IMG/VR virus record: IMGVR_UViG_3300037189_015223
Location: 1-20,795 of that record
DNA from: a virus
DNA length: 20,795 bases
Direction: 5' to 3' (one strand)
Of this stretch, positions 14,719-20,795 are shown piece after piece. How positions within the stretch are numbered: the stretch's first letter is position 1; each line of letters opens with the position of its first letter. The position numbers were made by a program, and so were the translations under genes. Below the pieces are notes generated by a model that saw only the letters and a program-made list of their open reading frames with translations, had not been told where the DNA came from and did no database searches.

Positions 14719-16452
14719 TTATATGCTATTATTAACATCTAAACCGTAATTGTAAAGTATATTTGTGTAATCTAAGTCACAAATATTAAATCTAAATTTA
14801 AATATACTACCAATAAAAGTTCCAGCAAAATTTTCTTGAATCGGCAAATTCAAATCCTTTTCATCAATCCCATCAAATGTTAGGGTCTCAATTAATCCTT
14901 GTGACCCACCACCTAAACTCATATTATAAGGAACACCAATTTGTTTTTCCATATGGTCATTTAATTTATTCATAATTAATTCGTTAAAATCAACAACAAC
15001 AAATTTTAATTTCCCATTAATATAAAACATTAATCTACCCTTTCTCTTAGGTTTATAGGTTAATTGACAATCATCATAGTAATCTGACATTGAATATCTA
15101 ATAACAACACTTGTCCACAAATCATTTGGAACTAACCCTACTTCAGAGTATTTCTCTTCAACGGTAACACCAGTTACGTAGGTATCACCTGAACATTGCC
15201 CAGTTACGGTTAACAATCTATACCCAATACTACCATCATCTTTTATTCTGAATCCTAGTGCATTATCAATAATATCTAATTTATAATCTAAATTATCAAA
15301 TTCAATTGATTTTGAAAACCCAGAAAAACTACAAGCGGTTTCTTGGTTATAAGGCATTTGTTTACCACAGCTCCAACACATACTCGAACCACTATATGAA
15401 CGACCATAGACTAAAAATGGGTTTCGTTTATCTGTAACTACGGTTTTTGGTTTTGTAACCTTTATAGGCTCGCCATCCCAACTACAAACCGTTTGACTTG
15501 CTAAACCATCATATGTTTCAGCACAACTATGACAAATACCATTAGGGTGACTTCTACCGTAAATTAAAAATGGGTTAGTAATTTCAGTTGTTACAGTTTG
15601 GTCAGGGTATAAAGAAATAAGTGTTGTTCCAGTGCTAGATGTAAACCCATTTGGTAATATCTTTATATCGCTTTCTTTTGGAACAGTACACCATGTGCTA
15701 ACACTACCAGTACATGAACCAGTTGCTGTACAACCACTAGTACATCCAGTACTAGCACCATCAAATTTATCCCAAAATTTATTTTCAGCTCTAGTTCCAA
15801 GGTAAAAGAAAAATCCCTTATTATTTGGATATTCATCATTTAAAGTTGTACCAGTATAAGCATTACAAGCATTGGTATCAACCCTTAAATTAAATTCTGC
15901 AACCCATCCTTTATTAACCCTATTTGGTAAAACACTATAATTTGAACCATCAATCTTATAATATCCTTGATAAAAGCCACCACAAAATTTTGCGTATTTT
16001 TTATTATTATTGTTTATAATATTAATTGGATAAATATAATTACCTGTATATCCAGTAACTCTAGTTAAGTGTAATCTACTATCACCAGATGGTATAACCA
16101 ATGTTGTACCAGTTAATGCTGATAAAAGAGCTAAATTTTTTGGGTCATTCGGAACTTTCTTATATGGTATCACACCATTATCTAAACCAGTTAAACCAAA
16201 AGTATTAAAGGTGTATCCAGTATTTGTGGCTCCAGTCCAATAAACAAGACTTGAAATCGTATCAGCTGATGTTGTACCGCTAGAATAAATATTGTTATTA
16301 TTAAAGTCAAAATTTACGACCAAACAATCACCACTAGTCACAACTAAACTAGGTAAAGATGTTGCATCAGTTGATAAATAGAAATCCCAATAATCACTAT
16401 TTGATAGTTTTAAATCTAATTTATTTGCGTTAAAATTGTTTATATTTCCCAT
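14719..16452 (-). CDS. Large virion appendage protein with duplicated Cys motif and LamG-like C-terminal region
   Basis: A 577-residue protein. Residues 1-230 are Thr/Asn/Gly-rich beta regions. Residues 236-256 hold several cysteines (GCTSGCTATGSC, then WC). Then come two copies, 51 residues apart, of N-P-F-L-x-Y-G-R-S followed by C-x2-C and, 12-13 residues later, T-x-C-S (293-324 and 344-375). The C-terminal part (about 380-577) resembles a concanavalin/laminin-G-type sandwich: LWTSVVIRY, KGRLMFYINGKLKFVVVDF and GVPYNMSLGGGSQGL. It is probably a tail or baseplate appendage with carbohydrate-binding potential, and the paired Cys motifs may bind metal. Translation starts at ATG 16452, 51 nt after the HNH gene. 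Confidence 0.75.
   Translation of the reverse strand: MGNINNFNANKLDLKLSNSDYWDFYLSTDATSLPSLVVTSGDCLVVNFDFNNNNIYSSGTTSADTISSLVYWTGATNTGYTFNTFGLTGLDNGVIPYKKVPNDPKNLALLSALTGTTLVIPSGDSRLHLTRVTGYTGNYIYPINIINNNNKKYAKFCGGFYQGYYKIDGSNYSVLPNRVNKGWVAEFNLRVDTNACNAYTGTTLNDEYPNNKGFFFYLGTRAENKFWDKFDGASTGCTSGCTATGSCTGSVSTWCTVPKESDIKILPNGFTSSTGTTLISLYPDQTVTTEITNPFLIYGRSHPNGICHSCAETYDGLASQTVCSWDGEPIKVTKPKTVVTDKRNPFLVYGRSYSGSSMCWSCGKQMPYNQETACSFSGFSKSIEFDNLDYKLDIIDNALGFRIKDDGSIGYRLLTVTGQCSGDTYVTGVTVEEKYSEVGLVPNDLWTSVVIRYSMSDYYDDCQLTYKPKRKGRLMFYINGKLKFVVVDFNELIMNKLNDHMEKQIGVPYNMSLGGGSQGLIETLTFDGIDEKDLNLPIQENFAGTFIGSIFKFRFNICDLDYTNILYNYGLDVNNSI
15328..15576 (-). repeat. Two-copy CxxC motif repeat within the appendage gene
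   Basis: Copy one covers residues 293-324 (15576-15481) and copy two residues 344-375 (15423-15328). The shared pattern is N-P-F-L-(I/V)-Y-G-R-S, C-x2-C, T-(V/A)-C-S-(W/F). The DNA copies differ clearly, so the duplication is not recent. Confidence 0.8.
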
Positions 16453-16503
16453 TTATCAATAAGTTGTTGGTTAAATTTGTACGGTTGATACCATAATATT
16501 TTA

Positions 16504-16557
16504 TTAAAATCCTGAAAGCGCTGCTCTTTTCCATGTATTTGTGGCAACACAAACATA
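16504..16557 (-). pseudogene. Remnant of a tail-gene 3' end, fused to the HNH gene
   Basis: This 54-nt stretch (17 codons plus TAA) aligns without gaps to the end of the tail gene at 17197-17250. About 36 of 54 bases are identical, including the first 12 (TATGTTTGTGTT). It probably marks the insertion boundary of the endonuclease gene. Confidence 0.7.
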
Positions 16558-17193
16558 ATTTTCGAAAAACTTTTTATGTGAATAATTATTTCTACCACAT
16601 ATTTTATGTATTTCGTTATGACAATTTTTACATAATAAAATAATGTTAGATTCGTCAAATCGTAACAATGGAAACTCTTTCCAAGACTTTATATGATGCA
16701 TATGTTCACCAATATCACCACAAATTCTACATTTATTATTATCCCTTTTATGGATTTCTTTTTTTAAAATCTTATATTCAATCCAATTTCGTTTTGTTTG
16801 AATTCCTCTATTTTCTAAACCTTTATACCTAAAATGATTTTCACCCTTAGCATTATTCATACATATTTTAGAACAATATTTTTTACGTCTATATGGTTTA
16901 TCTGAAAACTCTTTATTACACACACAGCATTTGTGAGTAACATTACCACAACCCTTATTTTTACTTACCCTACCAACATTGACTTTTTTTAAAAACTCAA
17001 GTTGTTCAATTGTTTTTATTTTATTTTTTGGGTTACTTCTACCTTTATTAAATGTGTTACCAATTAACTCTAACCCATATTTATAAAACCAGTTTCTTAC
17101 CGTTCTATCCGTTATTGAATATAATTCAGCTATTTTAATTGAAGATAATTTTTGATTATAATGTAAATCGTATAATATTTCTTTAGTTATCAT
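16504..17193 (-). CDS. HNH homing endonuclease with tail-gene C-terminus fused in frame
   Basis: A 229-residue protein. Residues 1-45 form a helix-turn-helix (SSIKIAELYSITDRTVRNWF). Residues 89-111 form a zinc finger of the type C-x2-C-x14-C-x3-C (C89, C92, C107, C111). The HNH nuclease has C155-x2-C158, H166/H167, N183, C188-x2-C191 and H192/H196. The last 17 residues (YVCVATNTWKRAALSGF, 213-229) are unrelated to HNH enzymes but match the C-terminus of the neighbouring tail protein (YVCVSNNVWKRASLSSF) at 12 of 17 positions. The gene starts 3 nt after that tail gene. It thus seems to be a mobile gene inserted at the 3' end of a tail gene and now fused to the leftover end. Confidence 0.9.
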   Translation of the reverse strand: MITKEILYDLHYNQKLSSIKIAELYSITDRTVRNWFYKYGLELIGNTFNKGRSNPKNKIKTIEQLEFLKKVNVGRVSKNKGCGNVTHKCCVCNKEFSDKPYRRKKYCSKICMNNAKGENHFRYKGLENRGIQTKRNWIEYKILKKEIHKRDNNKCRICGDIGEHMHHIKSWKEFPLLRFDESNIILLCKNCHNEIHKICGRNNYSHKKFFENYVCVATNTWKRAALSGF

Positions 17194-17196
17194 ATA

Positions 17197-17877
17197 TTAA
17201 AATGAAGATAATGAAGCTCGCTTCCAAACATTATTACTAACACAAACATATATGTAACCATTTGTTATTTTAATTTGACCCTCAGTTCCAGTCGCACCAG
17301 ACGATGCTGGGGCTGTATTCATTCCAGATAATTGTAGATTATCCGCTAAGAGTGTATTAGTTCTTGTTATACCAGAAACATCAACCCATATTGTACGACC
17401 AGTAAAATCCAACGTACCAGCACTATAAAAATTTATTGTCTCACTATATGATGTTCCAGTGTAATTACCACCACCAAGACTTGCCATAGCAATAGGTACT
17501 ATATCAAAACTAACACCTGTATAGGTTAAGTTAACTGTATTTCCATCAATAATTGTTGTAGTTGCAGATGTAAGAACTAGTCCAGTATTTTGTGTTATAC
17601 CACTATTTGAAGGGGTTATTGCCGATAATGTGCTATTGGCAACTTGCATCCCAGAATTATACCAAGTATAAACGGTTGTACCAGAATTTCCTGAAAACGT
17701 ACTTAAGTTACCACCATCATATGTAGTTGTTATAGCTGTTGTTGTTAAATCTGGCCCAGTTGCTAATGCACTAAACGGAACACCAAAAACTGTGGCACCA
17801 GATAAATGTGTGCTTGTTTCTGGGTATTGCTTTACTTGTCTATTTGTTGAAAAGTCTAATTTTGTAATAAAATTCAT
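17197..17877 (-). CDS. Tail-fibre-like protein ahead of the HNH gene
   Basis: A 226-residue protein rich in Thr, Ser and Gly. The N-terminus MNFITKLDFSTNRQVKQYPE, followed by a segment containing LSGATVFGVPF, looks like an attachment region. The middle is beta-rich repeats. The C-terminus GTEGQIKITNGYIYVCVSNN, then VWKRASLSSF, is a terminal module that I associate with fibre proteins of such phages (G-Q-I-x-x-x-x-x-Y-I-Y-V-C-x-x-x-x-x-W-K-R-A). It is the first gene of a minus-strand run of virion genes and has a late-type box 39 nt upstream. Its 3' end is directly followed by the HNH endonuclease, which carries a diverged copy of the last 17 codons. Confidence 0.75.
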   Translation of the reverse strand: MNFITKLDFSTNRQVKQYPETSTHLSGATVFGVPFSALATGPDLTTTAITTTYDGGNLSTFSGNSGTTVYTWYNSGMQVANSTLSAITPSNSGITQNTGLVLTSATTTIIDGNTVNLTYTGVSFDIVPIAMASLGGGNYTGTSYSETINFYSAGTLDFTGRTIWVDVSGITRTNTLLADNLQLSGMNTAPASSGATGTEGQIKITNGYIYVCVSNNVWKRASLSSF

Positions 17878-17892
17878 TTTTATCGGTTTATT

Positions 17893-17900
17893 AATAAATA
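17893..17900 (+). promoter_or_regulatory. Possible late-type promoter box AATAAATA for the plus-strand operon
   Basis: AATAAATA ends 39 nt before ATG 17940. It faces away from an identical minus-strand box at 17917-17924, the two being at equal distance from their genes. Confidence 0.35.
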
Positions 17901-17916
17901 TTCGATGTTTCCAATA

Positions 17917-17924
17917 TATTTATT
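17917..17924 (-). promoter_or_regulatory. Possible late-type promoter box AATAAATA for the minus-strand tail operon
   Basis: On the minus strand AATAAATA ends 39 nt before ATG 17877, the first gene of the tail run. It is part of the second divergent pair in the window. Confidence 0.35.
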
Positions 17925-17939
17925 GATAAATGATTATTT

Positions 17940-18617
17940 ATGAAAAGCATTAAAGTAAAGGATATCAAACCAAAAACTGAATTGGATGAATTTGTGGATG
18001 CAAATGGTGGTATTATTAGCGGTGATAGAAACGTAACATCAAATAGTGAAATTGAAACAGGACCAGTTCAAAAACCGTGGAATGACGATTCTAAATATGA
18101 AAAAGGTGTGTCAACAACTACCGATAGAGCTAGTTTATATAGACAAAGTATACCTTGGTTTGCTGTTTATAGCTATCGTGGTCAATCTGGTAGAGGACTT
18201 CCAGTAAACGAAACTAAGAAAAAAATTACAAAAAAAGAACTTGAAGAAGAAATTGTAAAAAGGTCTAAAAAAGACAGAGAACTCTTTGAAAAAGATTTTG
18301 ACGGAAAAATAGAAAAAATAGTTGATATGATAGACGATGGTGAGTTTTCTAAAAATCAATTAGAAAAAATAAAAACTACAGTTCTTAATAAAATTAAAGG
18401 TAATGTAAACGAAAATAAAAATGTTAGAACAATAAAATTAACATTAACAGCTGGAACATTAAAAAGAATAAAAACAACACCAGTTTTTAAACAAATGTTT
18501 CACGATAATCAACTTAAAAGTTTAAAAGAAGGTGAAAATGTGCTAACTGTTAATATGACAATGTGGGGTAAAATTAAAAACATGTTCGGGGACGATGTTC
18601 AAGATATAACCAAATAA
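17940..18617 (+). CDS. Hypothetical protein, first gene of late-type operon
   Basis: A 225-residue protein, not recognised. The N-terminal 95 residues are low in hydrophobic content with a short aromatic patch (SIPWFAVYSYRGQSGRG). Residues about 97-150 are a strongly charged, probably coiled-coil region (KKKITKKELEEEIVKRSKKD). The C-terminus has TIKLTLTAGTLKRIKTTPVF and MTMWGKIKNMFGDD. No catalytic motif or membrane segment is visible. It begins a co-directional set of five genes with gaps of 9, 4 and 5 nt and one single-base overlap, so they are probably co-transcribed. A virion or scaffold role is a guess from context and from the late-type promoter box. Confidence 0.75.
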   Translation: MKSIKVKDIKPKTELDEFVDANGGIISGDRNVTSNSEIETGPVQKPWNDDSKYEKGVSTTTDRASLYRQSIPWFAVYSYRGQSGRGLPVNETKKKITKKELEEEIVKRSKKDRELFEKDFDGKIEKIVDMIDDGEFSKNQLEKIKTTVLNKIKGNVNENKNVRTIKLTLTAGTLKRIKTTPVFKQMFHDNQLKSLKEGENVLTVNMTMWGKIKNMFGDDVQDITK

Positions 18618-18626
18618 ATAAGTAAT

Positions 18627-19082
18627 ATGCCTAATTCAAAAATGCAAGGAAAGACATATCCAGTTCCTGAAGAACTTATAAATTTTTTAGGAAATACTGT
18701 AACATATGAAAATCTAAAAATGCTAAAAAGTAGACTTAACAAAGCAAAAAAAGAAGAAAATTTAGAAGAATTTAATAGAAAAGGTGGGGATTCAGCATTA
18801 AAATGGATTGAACAAACGTTAAAAACTGATAGAGACACTATTTATAATACAAAGAAGGTTGGTATGGATGCAGGGCGTGAGAATCAATTTTTAAAAACTC
18901 ACGATAAAGATAAGGATAATGCTAACCCAACTAGAGTAGGTGGATTACCAAAGATTAATAAGGGTAATATATACCGAAAAATTATGACTAATAAAGAAGT
19001 TTATAATGAATCATTAAAAAAAGAAATAAATCAAATAAAATATTTGATTGAATATATGAATAACAATAAAATAAAAATTTAA
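18627..19082 (+). CDS. Hypothetical charged protein
   Basis: A 151-residue, lysine- and asparagine-rich protein, not recognised. It has N-terminal helices (LINFLGNTVTYENLKMLKSR) and an RKGGDSALKWIEQTLKTDRD segment. A likely disordered linker rich in charged residues (HDKDKDNANPTRVGGLP) follows, then a C-terminal helix (NESLKKEINQIKYLIEYMNN). There is no enzyme motif and no transmembrane segment. It starts 9 nt after the previous stop codon and ends 4 nt before the next gene, in the middle of the five-gene operon. Confidence 0.75.
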   Translation: MPNSKMQGKTYPVPEELINFLGNTVTYENLKMLKSRLNKAKKEENLEEFNRKGGDSALKWIEQTLKTDRDTIYNTKKVGMDAGRENQFLKTHDKDKDNANPTRVGGLPKINKGNIYRKIMTNKEVYNESLKKEINQIKYLIEYMNNNKIKI

Positions 19083-19086
19083 AACT

Positions 19087-19518
19087 ATGCCATTCGGACC
19101 AGGTAATCCATACAACGGAAATCAATCACCATTAGAATATTATGCAATTAATGGAAACACATTAAATGGTGGTTTAGGTAGAACTAAATCATTAAACGCT
19201 ACCACATTATATTATGGGCAATCATTTAAGAACCCAGTTATAACAAGCAACCCAAATGACAAATACTCATCAACGCACACTAATGCGATTTCTGATGCAA
19301 AAACACCATATAGAGGTAAAGGTACTTCTGGATTTTTAGACATCACAAATCAAAATGGTGGTGATGATTTTGATAGATTTGGAGCAACTAGTTGGATTGG
19401 TTCTGGTAGATATGCTGCTTATGCCAATAATTTAGGCACTTGGGGTTATGATTACCAAGCTGGGCATTCATATACCCAACCAAACACATCACTTAATATT
19501 GGTCAAGTTATAATATAA
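19087..19518 (+). CDS. Hypothetical Gly/Asn/Tyr-rich protein, possible minor virion protein
   Basis: A 143-residue protein, not recognised. It is rich in Gly, Asn, Tyr and Thr with few charged residues (MPFGPGNPYNGNQSPLEYYA; WIGSGRYAAYANNLGTWGYD). There is no predicted membrane segment and no cysteine. The composition differs from its lysine-rich neighbours and fits an extended or filament-like surface protein, which would suit a virion component. Its stop codon overlaps the ATG of the next gene by one base (TAATG), pointing to coupled translation. Confidence 0.7.
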   Translation: MPFGPGNPYNGNQSPLEYYAINGNTLNGGLGRTKSLNATTLYYGQSFKNPVITSNPNDKYSSTHTNAISDAKTPYRGKGTSGFLDITNQNGGDDFDRFGATSWIGSGRYAAYANNLGTWGYDYQAGHSYTQPNTSLNIGQVII

Positions 19519-20114
19519 TGAAACTTTACAATTTATTTAATGATATTATATTAGAAGAGTCTAAAAAATTGTTAACAGAAAATGTATCTGAAGAACAAGT
19601 TAAGGATGCGATAGAAAATAAGTATAATGTAAACATACTTTATGACGATTATCCAGATGCTGTTCCTTCAGTTCAACCAAGCAAGAGATATATTCAAGTA
19701 TATAATTTTGCAGAAACAAAAGCTGGTAACAAAGCAATTAGAGCTTTTCAAATTTTTGGTGGGTCAAAAACTACACCAAAAGAAGGGGCGTGGAAAATAT
19801 TTAGATTAGATAGAATTAGAGGTTGGTATCCAACAAAAATGAAGTTTACCAAACCAGTTTCTAATTTAGACCCAAATTTACCTAAGTATAATAATAATGG
19901 TGATAGAACAATGCGTAGTGTATTTAATAAGGTTGATTTTAATAAAATAAAACCAGAGCAAGATACTAATATTACCCCTTTACCACCAAAAAAACAAAAA
20001 AATGTTAAACAAAAATCTAGTTATATGGCTAGTGGAAACCCTAAACCAGAAAAACCTGTCGGTGCAACTGGTTTAATAAAAAAACCAATAAATACAAGTA
20101 ACACAACAAAATAA
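19518..20114 (+). CDS. WYL-like domain protein with possible capsid-targeting N-terminus
   Basis: A 198-residue protein. Residues about 33-115 carry a WYL-like pattern: a strand VNILYDDY, KRYIQVYNFAETKAGNKAIR, AFQIFGGSK, then AWKIFRLDRIRGWYPTKMKF. The W-K-x-F-R-L-D-R-I signature is the most typical part. WYL domains sense ligands or nucleic acids, usually next to an HTH; no HTH is present here. The N-terminus MKLYNLFNDIILEES is amphipathic and ends with L-E-E (or I-L-E) before Ser/Glu, as in T4 capsid-targeting peptides. The C-terminal 70 residues are Lys/Pro/Asn-rich and probably disordered. It overlaps the previous gene by one base. Whether it is packaged or regulatory is unknown. Confidence 0.75.
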   Translation: MKLYNLFNDIILEESKKLLTENVSEEQVKDAIENKYNVNILYDDYPDAVPSVQPSKRYIQVYNFAETKAGNKAIRAFQIFGGSKTTPKEGAWKIFRLDRIRGWYPTKMKFTKPVSNLDPNLPKYNNNGDRTMRSVFNKVDFNKIKPEQDTNITPLPPKKQKNVKQKSSYMASGNPKPEKPVGATGLIKKPINTSNTTK

Positions 20115-20119
20115 GCAAT

Positions 20120-20737
20120 ATGTCAACACCAATACCAGTAGATTTAAGTAAATTAGGCGCTATTTTGAACAAATCAAGACAAGTAATGAATAAGATTGAA
20201 TCTGAAAAGCCAGTTGTACAATCACCAAGAATTACAGAAGGTTTAACTAATGATAACGATACACAATCAAGACGTTCAAGTAAAAGCGGTTCTTTCTATA
20301 GTGAAAATGATGAAAAAGACATGGTTTTTGAAACTAATGTTTCAGTTCAACAATCAAATGTTTATAATTATTCTGACGAACAAGTTTCTAATTCAAAATT
20401 ACCAGATGCAATAAAAAAAGTAATGCTCGAGAAAAGAATCCCAAAATTAGCAACACCTCCATCTAGATTTACAACTGAAGATTTAGCGGCTGCATCTGGA
20501 ATAGAACTTAATAAACCTACACAAAAACAAAGATTAAACGAGAATATATCTAATAATGGTGATTTAATCACAGTTAGTAAAACTCAACTTACTGAAATGG
20601 TAAATAATTTAGTTGAAAAGAAATTATTAGAATATTTTAATAAGAATTATAATAAAATGATAACGCAAGAAGCAGTAAAAACAACAATAAATACACTAAT
20701 TAGAGAGGGTAAAATTGTTAAAAAGAAAAGTTTATAA
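20120..20737 (+). CDS. Hypothetical protein, last gene of operon
   Basis: A 205-residue protein, not recognised. The N-terminal segment (PIPVDLSKLGAILNKSRQVM) is a short helix. Residues 40-95 are Ser/Asn/Asp-rich and likely disordered (RRSSKSGSFYSENDEKD). The middle has SKLPDAIKKVMLEKRIPKLA and RFTTEDLAAASGIEL. The C-terminal 60 residues form a helical region (LITVSKTQLTEMVNNLVEKK through INTLIREGKIVKKKSL) that could oligomerise. There is no catalytic motif. It starts 5 nt after the WYL-like gene and is followed by a clear terminator, so it closes the unit. A scaffold or minor virion role is only a contextual guess. Confidence 0.75.
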   Translation: MSTPIPVDLSKLGAILNKSRQVMNKIESEKPVVQSPRITEGLTNDNDTQSRRSSKSGSFYSENDEKDMVFETNVSVQQSNVYNYSDEQVSNSKLPDAIKKVMLEKRIPKLATPPSRFTTEDLAAASGIELNKPTQKQRLNENISNNGDLITVSKTQLTEMVNNLVEKKLLEYFNKNYNKMITQEAVKTTINTLIREGKIVKKKSL

Positions 20738-20758
20738 ATATTCAAAATAAAAAAAATT

Positions 20759-20780
20759 GGCCCTTAGTGGGCCTTTTTTT
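20759..20780 (+). terminator. Rho-independent terminator ending the plus-strand operon
   Basis: A GC stem, GGCCC (20759-20763) and GGGCC (20769-20773), with loop TTAGT, is followed by seven T residues. It lies 21 nt after the stop codon of the last gene and is among the few GC-rich runs in the window. Confidence 0.85.
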
Positions 20781-20795
20781 ATTGACAATTTTAAT

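Noticed and set aside
16440-16658. Minus-strand 72-codon frame overlapping the HNH gene
   Set aside because: It is a different frame of the HNH gene, which has clear zinc and HNH motifs; this frame has none.
1-20795. tRNA genes, group I introns, integrase or attachment sites
   Set aside because: No cloverleaf, intron core or recombinase motif was recognised on either strand by eye. A tRNA or covariance-model scan would be decisive.

Overview
This window looks like part of a large, strongly AT-rich, T4-like tailed phage (myovirus type) that probably infects a member of the Bacteroidota. The phage assignment rests on a family-B DNA polymerase of T4 gp43 layout, neck or head-completion proteins, several tail-fibre-like proteins, an M15 cell-wall peptidase and three homing-endonuclease elements. 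The host guess is an inference from promoters of the Bacteroidota type (TTG, 20 nt, TAnnTTTG) in front of the polymerase gene, a close variant in front of a helicase gene, and weak Shine-Dalgarno signals.

Layout. 1-2872 (minus strand): a GIY-YIG endonuclease, a candidate head-closure/neck protein, a candidate gp15-like tail-completion protein and the start of a fibre-like protein that runs off the window. 3107-5183 (plus): an SNF2 helicase overlapped by a glutaredoxin gene. 5176-5646 (minus): M15 peptidase. 5700-6848 (plus): gp13-like neck protein, ending at a hairpin terminator shared with the convergent polymerase gene. 6878-11623 (minus): DNA polymerase with an in-frame 358-residue intein inside catalytic motif C. 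11724-17877 (minus): a run of virion genes (fibre-like proteins, small structural proteins, and an HNH endonuclease fused to a tail-gene C-terminus) that ends with an ArdC-like antirestriction metallopeptidase. 17940-20737 (plus): five closely packed genes, mostly unrecognised, one with a WYL-like fold signature, closed by a terminator at 20759-20780.

How the parts fit. Two promoter styles separate two gene classes. The replication genes (polymerase, helicase) have host-like TTG-N20-TAnnTTTG or near matches, with palindromes overlapping the -7 boxes. Several virion-type transcription units have an NATAAAT(A/T) box about 32-40 nt before the start codon, like the T4 late -10 box TATAAATA, including two divergent pairs. 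Two non-structural proteins lying in the virion runs (ArdC-like and WYL-like) begin with short amphipathic segments ending in L-x-E. These resemble the T4 capsid-targeting sequences that the prohead protease removes, so they may be packaged and injected with the DNA. This is an inference, and one of the two most interesting points here. The other is the HNH gene whose last 17 codons copy the end of the neighbouring tail gene.
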